A DNA stretch of 64,000 bases from Zeus faber (GCA_960531495.1 OY482854.1:8041259-8105258); one strand, 5' to 3'; counted from the first letter of the stretch, positions 44,061 to 58,962 are shown. Notes: generated by a model from the letters alone, not told the origin. Translations and numbers: made by a program.

Positions 44061-44290
44061 GTATGTGGCAGACGAGGGGCGTGGTTAAGCTTCCGGGTTG
44101 GCCTGATCCGCCCGTGGATGCTGATTGGTCCGACTCAGCTTGGAGAGTTTTCTTATGTGTCTTTCAGTGAGCGGGAGCGTGGTGCAGGAAGCCTGTGGAC
44201 CAGATTGCTACCAGATGGAACCTGCTAATTAATTCTTCATTCATCAAGAATTCGTCATTCTTTAAGTTTCCGTTGGCCAGCGTTTTTATT
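44061..44290 (+). repeat. Gmr1-like 3' LTR, probably partial
   Basis: It begins TGTGGCAGACGAGGGGCGTG and shares the GCTGATTGGTCCGA word and a GTTGGCCAGCG-type word with the 5' copy. The end is not sharp; no AATAAA equivalent to 41939 is seen, so it may be truncated. Confidence 0.55.
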
Positions 44291-44507
44291 TCACATTATA
44301 GTAAAAACTGGCGTTGTCAGCACTTAGTACCTGATGCATATGTATGTTTATTGGAAATCAATTCACAACCTAAAACAATTACAAATATTGTCCAAAAACA
44401 CTCAAAGCTACTGCATTTAGCATAAAAAATGTGCTACAATCATAACATCAGAAATTCAAGCCCAACAGGCAACAACAGATGGGTATATTGACCTGCAGTG
44501 ACACCAG

Positions 44508-44705
44508 TGGCAGCCTCTCCCTTAGCTCTGTGTGTGTAGTGTGTTCTTTTACTCTTTTTTTCAACTGCTTTCCCTTTTAATCTTTTTGATTGCATGCAGT
44601 GTGTACATCTATTTTTATCCTATGGTTATGCTTTTTCAAATATGCAAGACTGTGGCAAAAACCTTGTTTATTCGAGAGAACAGCTGCTTTCATTCCAAAC
44701 AATAT
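44508..44705 (-). mobile_element. Short repeat X, copy 2 (inverted)
   Basis: The reverse complement of this segment matches 20138-20325, including the GCAGCTGTTC and CGAATAAACAA words. It directly precedes the second half of a LINE endonuclease, while copy 1 directly follows the first half. Confidence 0.65.
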
Positions 44706-44840
44706 GGCGTAAGCGGCAAACTCAAAGAAGGGGGATTTGCACTCTTCATTAACGTCAGGTGGTGCAACCCAGGACATATAACTGTTAAGGTGACTATCTG
44801 CAGTCGGGACATCGAGCTGCTGGCGGGCACCCTGTGAACC
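44706..44840 (+). pseudogene. LINE endonuclease fragment, second half
   Basis: The frame reads SGKLKEGGFALFINVRWCNP and then GHITVKVTICSRDIELLAG. This is the central part of the endonuclease of CR1/L2/Rex-type LINEs, starting at about the residue where the 20-kb fragment stops. Downstream the similarity fades after about 44840. Confidence 0.7.
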
Positions 44841-45032
44841 CCATTCATTGTGTGACATGTCTATGCCATCTTAACTACAGGTTGGGCAAGGGACAAACTG
44901 TCATTATAACAGAATGTGAGTTAATGCATCAAAAACAAATTTGCATTAACACATTATTATGGCATTAACTATGACAGCCCTAATATATATATATATACAG
45001 TACATATATATATTTTTTTTTCTGTCTGTTTT

Positions 45033-47860
<2,828 letters not shown>

Positions 47861-47876
47861 TACTGTATAAGTTGTT

Positions 47877-47878
<2 letters not shown>

Positions 47879-47919
<41 letters not shown>

Positions 47920-47965
47920 GCACACACGCACACACACACACGCAGACACCCACACACACATACAC
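47879..47965. repeat. (CA)n microsatellite
   Basis: CA dinucleotides with CG interruptions. It is the complement of the TG run at 48058-48158, about 95 bases away. Confidence 0.95.
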
Positions 47966-48055
47966 ACAACACTCACATGCCAAACAAAGAGGCACATAGG
48001 CACAGGAGCAACAAAGCTGAGAGAGAAGCCAATTAGCTTGCCCATCTGTTACGGT

Positions 48056-48057
<2 letters not shown>

Positions 48058-48147
<90 letters not shown>

Positions 48148-48158
48148 TGTGTGTTTGG
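48058..48158. repeat. (TG)n microsatellite
   Basis: About 45 TG units followed by TTTG-type interruptions, then a GA-rich stretch to about 48260. Confidence 0.95.
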
Positions 48159-48159
48159 G

Positions 48160-49489
48160 AGAAAGACAGAGAGAGAGAAAGAGGCAAATAAAGTGACAGT
48201 GAGGGAGGTCGATGAGAGGTATAAAAGAAAGAGACAACCAGAGGGGGGGAAAAGGCATCGGAACAGAAAGAAAGAAAGAAAGGAGCGAATACGGGGCGAA
48301 GAGGAGGAGTAAAAAGAGAAAGACGTGTAAAAGTGTGTGTGTGTGTGGGGTTTACTTTGACACCAAGCTTTGAAGCTCGGCCCTCGCTGGCAAACAGCAG
48401 TTTGGAGTTTAATTAGCGCTGCCCTGCATTTGCGCGAGTGAATGATGCACATTTCAAAATAAAAGCCCCGGGCGGCGCTTTCTTGTCAACAATAGCGCTC
48501 GGGATATACAGTATATTAAGATCAAATATCAGCGGCTTTGATTCGGGTACAATCAGGGTGCAGGCCGGTACAACAGTTTCCAAAAGTGGAGGGATGAAAG
48601 TCTGATCTGAAAACAAGCACTGACGACAGCCTCTGCTGGACGGTTTCAGAACTGTCTGGACCCGCTACGATCCCATGGAGGTCAATGGAGCACAGGGAGA
48701 AAACATAATAAATTTGCCCTAAAGTGTCTACTTAGCATCACATAAATATGGCTATCAACATTTTATGATGATATTTCAGACAGTATTGCAAAAAATAGCA
48801 GGAGCCTTGTTTTCCTCAAATAGGAATGCCAGTATTAATTTAGACAAAAAAACACAATGACTATTGTAAAACAGGTAAAACTGTGTATATGTATATGTAA
48901 AATTGACAATAATTAATAAAAAGAAAAGCTAAGAATCAATGACAATCACAACACATTTCTATTTGCCCATTGGGCTCGCACTGATGCACTTATCTCGGCC
49001 GCTTACAGTAGTTCATTTAAGCACTTTTATGAATCCAAATTTAGAGAGGATTTAGTCTCAAGCAGCAATAACCGGTATCAATATTGTTACTTTAACCTGC
49101 AGGAAAAGATAATTAAAACATCTTATTTTCATTTATTAGGGCAAGCCTGGTGGTTGTAGTCCAGTCTATTTCCCATTTCCTGAATAGCATGTTTCTCCAT
49201 TTAGGGTCAAGCAAAAATGACAAATGCTCATAGTTATTAAGAAGGAATGCATTTGGGGTAATTTTAAAGCATGATCTGAGTAATAAGGACAAAGAATGAC
49301 GATAACATAACATCCCTTTCATCAGCCAAAACCTTTTACAAGGGAGCCACATTTCAGCCTCATCGACCAGTTACCCGAAAAAACCATAGAGCAGTATGGG
49401 TGAACTTTCCCAACAGAATATAAAACCCTGCTGTGATTTAAAGCCTTGCATCATCAGGACAAAGTTAATTCTCCTGTTGTCACCGGGGT
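48160..49489. other. Spacer; possible L1 C-terminal fragment at 49113-49352 (minus)
   Basis: Most of this region has no recognisable content. A minus-strand frame at 49352-49113 (79 codons) has PNAFLLNNYEHLSFLLDPKW followed by RNMLFRKWEIDW, which has the look of an L1 ORF2 C-terminal segment, but the match is weak. The region adjoins the inverted L1 3' region at 49490. Confidence 0.35.
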
Positions 49490-50979
49490 CGGGTACCTGT
49501 CCTCTGGCGTTCTTGGTGCGCGGGGTGCTCGTCGCTGGGGGGGGTCAGGCTGTGGGTGGTGGGGCCGTAGGTCGCCCTCTGTTCTGTGGTCCGCATGCTC
49601 AGCGGCCTGGTGCTGACTAGGGGCCTGATGGGGGCGTGGAGCTGCCCGGCATGGTGGAGGCGGATGGCGGGCCTCTCTGCGCCCGTGGCTGATCGCTGTA
49701 GGTTAGCTGCTACCAGGTATGGGAGGTGGGCGCACTCGGGCGCAGTTGGGTCCGGGTCTGCATGGTTGCTCCCCTGCATGGTTGCTCCCTGGCCTGCTGC
49801 GCCCCTGGATCGATCAGGTCGCGACTCACCTATCTCTACCAGTGCCAAAACTCATACTCAGCACATACACCACACAATAGACCGAGGGCTTGCGGGATGG
49901 GCCGGGTGCAGGATATGTGGGTGGGGTGCGGTGGGCAGCTGCCAATCTCATCCATCCCAAAATTTTAATCCCACTCACATTAGCTTAAAACACATACACT
50001 GGCACACCAATCCTACTCCGAACAACACTCCAGGGTCTGCGGGACAGGTGGGGTGCGAGTGATTTGGGTTCGACTTGCCTGAAGAACTCGCACCCCCAAC
50101 CCCGCAATTTTAACTGCAATTACCAACAGCACACATTTTATTTTTTTTCCAGGGTGGGCGGTCGCTGGCGGGCCGGTGTGGGGGTGTGGTTGGCCGGGAG
50201 GCGGTCGGGTGGGCCCCCCCTCCCGGCCTGGCTGGAGTCCTGACTACTTCCGCCTGGTGGCCTGGGATGTGCTCCGACCTGACGGGGCTGCAGAGAGCTC
50301 CGCCGGGTGCCTTCCTTGCTGTTGTGGGTGTGGGATGGGGTGTGGGGGACGGCTGTTGGCCTTTTGCTTCTGTGGCGTGGCTTCTCTGCGGTGGGCGCCC
50401 CGGGTGCTGGGGGGTGGCGGAGGGCCTGTATACCTGGCGGCCCGCCGGCATCGCCGGTGGGGGGGGGCGTGGGGGTTGCAACATCAAGTTGCCCTGCGCT
50501 GAGCACATGCTGCTATGGGTAGCTTTTGCAGGACGTGGGTGGGCCTGGGGGTCCTGCCGGCTCGCCCGTGGGGCTGTCGGCTCGTGCGGGGTCTGTCGCT
50601 GTGGGGCCGCGATCCGGCCCCGCTTTCCGTGCCTTGCGCCCATGGCCCGGGTTCTGTGCCGGCGGCTCCGTCTTGTGCCTGCACCCAGGGGTTGGTTGTA
50701 TGTGTGCGCCCCTGGGGTGCGGGGTCTTCTCGTGCTCCCTGGGACTGGGTCATGCTCCTCGGCGCTGGGCGTGGGGGTTGCTCCATGGCTCTCTGGATTC
50801 TCTGGGGGCCCGGGGGTCTTCTGTGGCCGCAGGGCAGAGTACCCAGGGATTTCCTGTAGCCAAGGGGTGTCCACGGGGCTGTGGAGTGGGCCCCTTCCAC
50901 TGCTTGAAGGCGCCGCGACCTGATACCGACCTTCTACACCAGTACCAATGGGGAAGTCATGTACACTCACTGGTGGACA

Positions 50980-51035
<56 letters not shown>

Positions 51036-51496
51036 CTGCTTCAAGTGCACCCCAGCACCCTCCTGGTTGCATTCCTCTCCTTTCCTCCCTTATTTGCTGC
51101 CATAATTATGACACGTGACCAGTTGTAGTTCCAGTTTTCCTGGACCTTATTCATTGTTTTTCAATACATGTTGTCATCAATGTTCATGTTTTTGTGTAAA
51201 TGTTGTTTGTTTCTATGTTTATTTGTCTCACCGTGGTGATTCTCCCTCTCTTGGAGTAGTGTTCAGTTGTTTATAGACCCAAACATGATAAATAGTTTTC
51301 CATGGAGGGGTGTTGGTGGTGGCTCTCCATAACCAAAAACTGTGCTCTTGTCATTCTACAGGTCGTCCACAGGACAGAGTTATTGCAGCAGTTCTTGATG
51401 ATTTAAGAATTAATAAAGAGTTGCATTGCAGGTTGAGAACTTGAACTCCACTTGCAGACTAACTCTGTCCTGAATGCAATGGCATACACTCCTTTA
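49490..51496 (+). mobile_element. L1 GC-rich 3' region, copy 2, inverted relative to copy 1
   Basis: The GC-rich part (about 49490-51260) is the reverse complement counterpart of 34150-36150. It ends with the terminal block at 51330-51480 (AAAAACTGTGCTCTTGTCATT through GGACAGAGTTATTGCAGCAG), shared with 34060-34150 (inverted) and 58745-58940 (direct). A (CA)n run lies at 50986-51031. A 320-codon frame on the minus strand is an effect of GC content. No ORF2 of the same orientation is clearly seen upstream, so it is a 5'-truncated insertion. Confidence 0.7.
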
Positions 51497-52290
51497 GTTC
51501 GAGTTTATTTTGACATTCTTGTCCTTTCTTTTGCTTGTGAGTGCAGAATGAAATTTTACTACCTCTTAGAACTGCCTTAGTTGTTTCTCAGAGTATGGAT
51601 GGTGATATTTCTGGGGAGTCTTTCAGTTCAATGACGGAAGTCTATTCTCTGGAAAATAAATGGTTAAATTCTTTATCTGTCAAAATGGAGGCGTTACCTG
51701 CCGGGAGGGTTCCAGTTGATTTCATTTATGAGGTCGAAACAAATCTGCCTGTTATCAGAGATTGCAATAGGGTGGATTTCAGGATTAGTGGTTTTGGACA
51801 TTAAAGAGTTACTCGTCATCAAAAAGTCAATTCTAGAGAAGATATGGTGGAGTGGTGAATAATTTTGTGTATTGTTTATTATGTGGATTATTGGATCGCA
51901 AACTATCGCAAACAATATTGTTTTATAGTGTCTGACAAACGCCAGGGTTTGTGATTGTTTCTAGTTTGTGAACGGTGTACTTGGATCAATTATTGTGTTG
52001 AAGTCCCCTCCCAGTATAATAATTGAGTCAGAGAATTCTAAGAGTTTTGAAAAAATATTGTGAAAGAAATTTCGGTCGTCCTCATTGGGGCCATAAATTA
52101 TATAGTATATATATTTAGTTGTATGATGCAGAAACATCTGATCAATCCATTCAGCTTTGAGTTTGAGGTGCTCGAATGCAGTGAAATTAGTTTCTTGCAG
52201 TAGACAGAAGCTCGGGTTCATCCTGGTGAGGTGATTTAGGATTTTGCTACATTTAGCTGGTGAGCCCAAGACTCACATTCTAACCAACAA
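51497..52290 (-). pseudogene. L1-like endonuclease fragment
   Basis: On the minus strand the frame at 52269-51961 contains SFCLLQETNF (Glu motif), IIYGPNEDDRNFF and IILGGDFNTIIDP, three signatures of the apurinic-type endonuclease in their usual order. It continues at 51915-51694 and downstream, matching 40290-39834 of the other copy. It is truncated at about 51497, where the terminal block of the inverted 3' region begins. Confidence 0.8.
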
Positions 52291-52597
52291 ACTTAATGGG
52301 TGTTATTGAGGTAAGTTAGGGGGTGATGGATGCAGGTGGTGGATTTGTAGTTTTCCCATGCAGAAGCACAGTGCATTGAGGAAGTATGTATACTACCATG
52401 CCCATGTTTTCGCACCGATAAGTATGAGTTTTCCTCCTTTATATTCATTTTTACTGTCCAAGTATTGCAGGAAGTTTGTAGGGATACATACAGTTTGTAC
52501 ACAAACAAATGACAAATAGACAAGATAAACATAGAACATTGCAGAGTTAGACATACATATAGTGAGAGACTGAATAGAGAGTGAGAGTGAAGTGTGT

Positions 52598-52610
52598 GGG
52601 GGGGGGGGGG
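52598..52610. repeat. Poly(G) run
   Basis: A run of 13 G lies in a GATTAGGA-type context that is also found near 40421-40445, upstream of the other L1 endonuclease. Both sites may therefore belong to the L1 5' side. Confidence 0.6.
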
Positions 52611-52789
52611 ATTAGGAAGTCAGATGAAGTGAGTGAGCAATATTTTCAACCTGACATACCGACGCCTTGTCATCCTGGCATCGTGCCCAAATAACAGAAG
52701 GTCACATGTCCCTTACAGTCCAATTGTATATACACTATGGCGTATGATCTTTGATTTTTTTTAATCGAATAAATTAATTGCTACATAAA

Positions 52790-53480
52790 TCATAGAGGCA
52801 TGATGGCCAAGTGGCAAGCTGTCAGTCTTGTATAACCCAATATCATGTGATCAAACACCATCCATCCTTCAATGTCAATTATCCAATGGTTTCTTAACAG
52901 ATCCATGTCAGAATGGCAGGAGTTTCTTTATCCCTTGTTTTCTTAGCAGATTTTTGTTGTATGTTTTGTTGTTTTTTATTGAATGCCACTTTTCAATATA
53001 CGTATATATGACATTTTATGAAATTAAATACTGCGGAGTGAAGGCAGCATGGTGCCCAAGCAGCAAGGCGTCGGTCCTCATTCACAGTCGGCCCTCATTC
53101 ACTTTAAAATCTGTTCATAACCCCAACGTTTTGGGATCAATCTCCCTTAAAGGCAGATAGTTGCCTGTCCCATACTGTCCAGATTTTTGCTCACCAGATT
53201 TATATTTAAAGCCACCTTTCAATACATAACTGAAATCTAAGTAGAACAACTGTACAATGACATGTAATGGAATTTATGAACAACATCTGAATTATTTAAG
53301 AAAATCACGACTTTTTGGGCAATTATTTTTTCTTCAACCAGCCTTTAAACATTGTATTCATAAGCATTTATATTTTTTTCCCCCAGTTTAGCATTTCATG
53401 TAATCTTCAAGGGGTTATGGTGGCCGAGTTTCAAGGTGGCAGTCTCCTGAACTGGAACTCATGGGCTCAACCCTAATAAC
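52790..53480 (+). mobile_element. Three head-to-tail copies of a tRNA-derived SINE
   Basis: tRNA-like heads begin at about 52799 (GATGGCCAAGTGGCAAG), 53042 (GCATGGTGCCCAAGCAGCAAG) and 53412 (TATGGTGGCCGAGTTTCAAG). Each resembles the A-box part of a Ser/Leu-type tRNA, followed by a degraded B box. Bodies share CAGATTTTTG and GCCACTTTTCAATA/GCCACCTTTCAATA words. Spacing is about 243 and 369 bases. No intact pol III promoter is likely. Confidence 0.55.
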
Positions 53481-54325
53481 TAAACCCAGTATAGTTAATA
53501 CTAAATCAGTAACTAAACCACAAAAGCATAGACAGCTAACAGTGTCTTCACACAGCACAGTATGCTTTTTCCCATGGTGCCTCACATCTAAATTTTTTTT
53601 GTTAATTCAGCTCTGATCTGCTGTTTGTACTCTTTTGAGACGTGCAGGACCCAAGTCTGTGTGATGCTTCATAACGTGTAAAAAGGCCAGCGTCAGTGAG
53701 AGCATTGATGTAAAGGTACATTTATACATTAGAGGCCACATCTGTTGCTTCTGCATCTGTTGCCATCAAAGCACTATGAGTGGTCCCGACATACTTCATG
53801 CGCTCTTTTCTAGCACTGCTTAATCTCATTCTCAGCCTTTCACAACCTTGGTTCCTGATTTGCTAGATTCAAGTAATGGAGTAAGTACGTTCGCCGGCTG
53901 TTCACGTGCAAAGCCCAGCAAAGCTTTTCATCATTCTATTCTCTATTATTTCTCCCTCTCCCACAGGAAAGTATCTCTCTCTTTCTTTAGAGACATATAC
54001 ACAGATACATGTCTTTCTATTGGTATCCTTCCATCCGTGTCCCACTCTCACTGTTTCCTCTCTCAGCCTTTCCTTCTTATCTCTCCCATGTCTGTCTCTT
54101 TTGCCCCCTCCTTTCCTCCTCTGCCCCATTCCACCGTCCATCTATCACAATCTATTTCTTCTCCCCCAATCCACCCGGCCATCTCTGTCCTCTGTGATTG
54201 ATGTAGATCCATCTCCGATTAAATATAATTACTGCTTATTAAAAAAAGAAAATCCTGAGCCAATCAATATCTTTGCCTCAATCTCGTTTCGCAGTCCCTC
54301 TCTTTTGACCCTCCCTCCTCTCATT

Positions 54326-54363
<38 letters not shown>

Positions 54364-55628
54364 TCTCTCTCTGTGTCTGTCTCTCTCTCTCTCTCTCTCT
54401 ATCCAAATGTCAAGATATCGTCCGAGTGGGAACGAGAGGAACAGGCAGAGAAACCGAACAGGGAAAGAGATCTTAGAGAGAGAGGGGAGACTGAGCAAGC
54501 AATAAAAAGAAGAGAGCCATAGAGTCCATTCATAAGGCAATGAATCTTGGGCATGTTGGGATCACACGCCCAAACATTTTATGAGAATAATATACAGACA
54601 AGGTAAAATAATAAAAGCATTAAAATGGTCAAATTAAAGAAAAATATTGGACCGTAATTGGACTTTTATTGTGTATCACGATCTGATACGTTTGCACCAG
54701 GAAACTGGCCTTCCTTGCTTGGCTCTTAATGGTAACAGCCAAATGGTGAACGAAAGGATGCCAACAAGGATTCAGATAGAAAGAAAAAAACTGAGGGAAA
54801 GGCAGATAAATGCTCTGCCATTTGTGAACATGAGCAAATTCCTCCAGAAGTGGGTTGCCAAAACATGATATGTTTGGTTTTGGGTTTGAAAAGCTGATCA
54901 TGGCTTTGGTACGGTGGCCCTGAAGTGCAGAATACATACAATACACACACAATTTCGGAAACACAAAAAATAATTGAAAAATTCCATCTAGTGTTGATTG
55001 TGTATCGAAGATATCATCTGTATTGGAACTGACTAAAGTGCACAAATCCCTACATACCTATGCACATGTAGCCTGGTTTATAACCCTTAACTAAATAAAA
55101 CTATAGTATCAGGAGTGTAAAAGTATGACTAGTTAGTAGAGTAATAGAAGTGTACTAACAATATCTATCTAACAGTTATACTAGGTCATAATCAGTAGTA
55201 GGTTGATTCATACTAACACACTCCTCACCCTAACACTATAGACATGGAGCACAGTTGCATGCCCCTGATGGGCTGTGGGCATGCCTTAATGTCATGTGCT
55301 TACTAAACACGTGACGATTGCATAGTTGATGTGAAACCCACATAAGTCTCATTTGATAGTGTAACCAAACCTTATAGTTGTAAACAGTTAGCTCTCTATT
55401 GGTGGAGACATCTGTTTATTGCTTTTGCGATTCCAATTGGTCAGAAGGCGGTGTGTGAAAACGCTGGAGAGTTTGCCTGTGAAAAAAGCAGGAGGACCAG
55501 AGCTTGAGACCGATGGAATGAACCCCCTAGGGTTATTTTCTGCTTACATTCTCCGTGTCTGTATGGTAAATGTGAGAATTTTGACCGTTATATGCTTTTA
55601 CATAAGTCTGGACAAACATTTCACAAAA
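53481..55628. other. Spacer with (CT)n tract, no gene recognised
   Basis: A (TC)n microsatellite is at about 54331-54404, in a long pyrimidine-rich area (53950-54180). Small frames in it are Ser/Leu-rich by composition. The remainder is AT-rich with nothing recognised. Confidence 0.55.
54331..54404. repeat. (TC)n microsatellite
   Basis: TC dinucleotides with CATC and TGTG interruptions; directly readable. Confidence 0.95.
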
Positions 55629-56400
55629 GCTATGGACAATATGCCCAGAAAAAGGAAAAACTCGATGAAGAAAATCTGTGTCAATGTTGAGGATGAAGGG
55701 GTGTTAAGTGCTCCTAGCATGTAGGTCCCATGGAGCCAAGTATTATCCAAGCTCTTGACAGAATAACCGATAATCTCACTAAAGTCAAAGTCATCAACAC
55801 TATGGTTGCCACAGTTCTGGAAGACATTAAGGAACAGACCTCGCAACTGCAAGTGGTTGTCGTGCAAGTGGGAGAAGCGGAGAAGTGAATTGTCAATGTA
55901 GAGGCCACAGCTATGTCCTCGGAAGCAAGGTTAGCATTTATTGAAAAGCAAATGAAAGACATGCTGGAACACATTGAAGAACTACACCGAGATTGCAGGT
56001 GCAACATACATGTAGTTGGCTTACCCGAGGGCTCAGAAGGCTCCAAGGTTAAATTATTCGAAAAGTAGACCGCTGGATACCTCCACCTCACCGGTCCTTA
56101 GCACCGAAACCCAGCCCTAATCAATGTCCCAGGCCCCTGAGAATGAAGATTCATAACTTCACAGAGAAGCAGCGCGTAATGGAGGAAGCTCGTCAGCTCG
56201 GATGTCACCGTGCTAACGAGGACCATCCCACACACAAGGGACCCAGCTCTCCTTCTTCAATTCGGCAGAGGTGGTCTGGAGGTGCAAGGATTTTAATGAC
56301 ATAAAGGCAAGACTGAGGAAAATGAAAATGGAATAAGTGCTACTGTACCCGAAAACTTTAAACATGACGGTGGAATGGAACGCAGAGATGATTTGACTCT
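55629..56400 (+). pseudogene. L1-like ORF1 (nucleic-acid chaperone) with frameshifts
   Basis: L1 ORF1 protein coats the element's RNA as a trimeric coiled coil. The frame begins MDNMPRKRKNSMKKI; after a stop, another frame has PSIIQALDRITDNLTKVKVI and EARLAFIEKQMKDMLEHIEE, a heptad-rich coiled coil. Next is RCNIHVVGLPEGSEGSKVKL, the start of the RNA-recognition-type domain. Later pieces near 56150-56250 (RLHNFTEKQ-like and EEARQLG) come from the C-terminal domain in other frames. Several stops show it is inactive. Confidence 0.7.
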
Positions 56401-57115
56401 CCCAAAGAAGCTACTTCGATTGTCCATTTGCTAGAGCAGGGACATGTCGTCGACACTGGTGTGCAGGGAAATGCCAAGGACTGGACTGGACATTCACTGA
56501 TTTCAAGAATGCACATGTTGAGTGAGTAGCACTCCTATTTAGGTACTGATTTGGAGTTGTTATATATATACAAATATACCATTTATTTATACAGTATGCA
56601 TGTGTATATATATATATTGTATATACATATACATATATGTTGCCCATGCGGTGAGTTATGGCCATCGTGAGCAAGCTGGAGTTCTTGTTGATTCTATGTT
56701 TCAGTGCAAGAGAAAAGCAGAATGCAGTGTCCTTATTTTTTGCATTGATTTATCTGTTTTTGAGGCTTGTGTGGAGAGATTTCCAAGGTTTACAGCTTCA
56801 GTATGGAAGAGGTTTAAAACCCTCTGCATATTAAGTGGCAGGGACAACCAGCTTAACATCTTTGCTTTTAAGATTTGTATTTCTTTGTACAATAGTTCTT
56901 GTTCTCACTTGTTATTCTTTTCACTCAGTGACTAGATATTTTTTCATCTGGTTTAGGATTCATGTTCTTAGTAAGCTATGCATCTACATATAAGAGTTGG
57001 AGCATGTTAAGTACATGGAATATAAGAGGGGTCCATAGCCCTATGAAGAGATGAATAATACTTACCTTTCTGAAAAAATAACGGGATTGCATTTTTACAA
57101 CAAACCCATCTGGAT
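55629..57115 (+). mobile_element. L1-like LINE, ORF1 and start of ORF2, 3' truncated
   Basis: ORF1-like sequence (55629-56400) is followed after about 550 bases by an ORF2 start near 57006 with MLSTWNIRGVHSP, the typical first residues of an L1 endonuclease. Similarity fades at about 57115. This copy has the 5' side of the element, whereas the other L1 copies in the window have endonuclease, RT and 3' parts. Confidence 0.65.
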
Positions 57116-57636
57116 GCCATCCATGTTGTGTAAACTGAGCCGGTGTTTCTGTGTTCTTGGTTTGTCTGTTCTTATTGATTAGTTATATATTTTTGTCTCT
57201 TCTTTTATCGTGTAATGTGTCTTCAAATTGGGGAATTTGTTTTGTATTTCTTATTTGTTATTTTTTTCTGTGCCGACTTTCCGAATTGTACGATGTGTTT
57301 TGCCCTTCAGGACAACCGTACTTTAGCATTCAAATAAGACATATAATACACCTACACATACTGTTACACCCATCTCCAAGATCCGATCCAACTCCTTTCT
57401 CACAAAAACGTCCTTTCTGTCTCATTCACCCTTCATGTCCTTACATCACCTAATTCATCTCAGCATTTTAATCTTTGTGTCAACCTGGGATCTTTGTGTC
57501 AACCCCTTCTTTGGGAAGACGGGCGGTGACTAAGCAGATGCAAATGCAAATCGGTCATTAAAATTGCAAATGGATGTTTGGATTAGATTGTCAAAAACAT
57601 TTTAATGACTTGAAATAAAAAGGACAAGTGCGCACG

Positions 57637-57708
57637 CACACAGACACACACACACACACACACACACACACCCACACACACACACACAAACACACACACG
57701 AACACACA
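57637..57708. repeat. (CA)n microsatellite
   Basis: CA dinucleotides with CCC, AAA and CGA interruptions. Confidence 0.95.
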
Positions 57709-57996
57709 AATATAGGTATTTGTTCTATTTACAATGAATATAGGTGGCATCAGTTTCTGAGTTTCTGAAAGTTATAAAATATGCCATTCGAGATTTTTTG
57801 TCTCTTCTCTCTTTAGACATCTGATGCCATTGTTTGGAATCCAGTCTGGGCCTTGAATGCTGTCTCTGTTTGGCTTGGTTCACCGCCACTAAGCGGGACA
57901 ACTCATTTGGCTTAGCTTAATGAGTCAAGTCCAAGTGCTTATTTGTTTGAATGAGGCTTAATTTAAAAGCACAATAACGCAGCCCTTAAGATGTGG

Positions 57997-58129
<133 letters not shown>

Positions 58130-58740
58130 TCTTAATGGGACTGTGGAGGGGCGGTAGAGTGAAAACTAGTGAAATTTACGCTACCACAAAATTCTCATAA
58201 GCACTCATAAGCATAGGATATGGGCAAGGCCCACTCGGCCAAATAAAGAAACCTTTTCAAATACAGGAGCCGACAGCTTCAACAGAGGGAAAATTGGTAA
58301 ATTTGTAAAATAAAATACAAAATAATTTGGACTGTGCATTCAAAGCTGAGATTTAAGGGTTTTAAACACAACATAGACAATCATGCTCTCTTAAAATGCT
58401 ACCACTGTATTGTTACTTGAAGACAAGACTGTTAGACCTTTTAAAGGCTATATTGTACATAAAGAGATAAACCGATAGAGAAATGGAAATACAGACAGAG
58501 AGAGAAAGATGAATACAAATCAAGAGCTAGAAAGACATAAAGAAAGAAATTCTGCATACAGAAATGAAAATAAAATGTACAGAAAGAGAGAGGTAGGCCA
58601 AATTGGCACAGAAAGAGAGAGCTAGATAGGGCAACGGCAATAGTGGAGCAATAATTAACGAATTGACGAATGCCATGCACAAACCAGCTCCTAGTAAAGT
58701 TCTTGAATAACTCATAATTTATATATGACCTCCTCCTTGG

Positions 58741-58962
58741 TTCTCTATAACCAAAAACTGTGCTCTTGTCATTCTACAGGTCATCCACAGGACAGAGTTA
58801 TTGCAGCAGTTCTTGATTATTTAAGAATGAATAGAGTTGCATTGCAGGTTGAGAAGTTGAACTCCACTTGCAGACTAACTCTGTCCTGGAGGCAATGGCA
58901 TACAAATACTCTGTGTTGTATGCCAAGCATGCTGACAGCACAGGTAAAAAAAAAAAAAAAAT
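58741..58962 (+). mobile_element. L1 3' terminal block with poly(A) tail
   Basis: The block from CCAAAAACTGTGCTCTTGTC through CAATGGCATACA matches 51325-51490 closely. It continues with a TGTATGCCAAGCATGCTGAC-type end and a run of about 15 A. The poly(A) identifies this as the 3' end of the element. The copy is only about 220 bp, so it is extremely 5' truncated, or a SINE that borrowed the L1 tail. Confidence 0.75.

Larger units (their letters stand above)
41654..44290 (+). mobile_element. Gmr1-like gypsy retrotransposon with integrase upstream of RT
   Basis: LTR-like sequence beginning TGTGGCAGACCAAGG (41654) and TGTGGCAGACGAGGG (44061) brackets an internal region. Inside, in order, are an integrase N-terminal segment (about 42355-42545), a nested repeat (42725-42945), RT (42985-43440), the RT-RNase H connection (43480-43640), and RNase H (43680-44010), followed at once by the 3' LTR. 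In most gypsy elements integrase follows RNase H; integrase before RT is known from the Gmr1 group. The gag and most of the integrase are deleted. Confidence 0.7.

Noticed and set aside
50110-51072. 320-codon open frame on the minus strand
   Set aside because: It lies in the GC-rich L1 3' region and runs through a (CA)n tract; both strands and several frames are open there because stop codons are rare in GC-rich sequence. No family signature.
52799-53480. tRNA-Ser/Leu genes
   Set aside because: Only A-box-like parts are preserved; B boxes and stems are degraded and bodies are SINE-like.
53906-54505. 199-codon Ser/Leu/Pro-rich frame
   Set aside because: Pyrimidine-rich low-complexity sequence including a (TC)n microsatellite.
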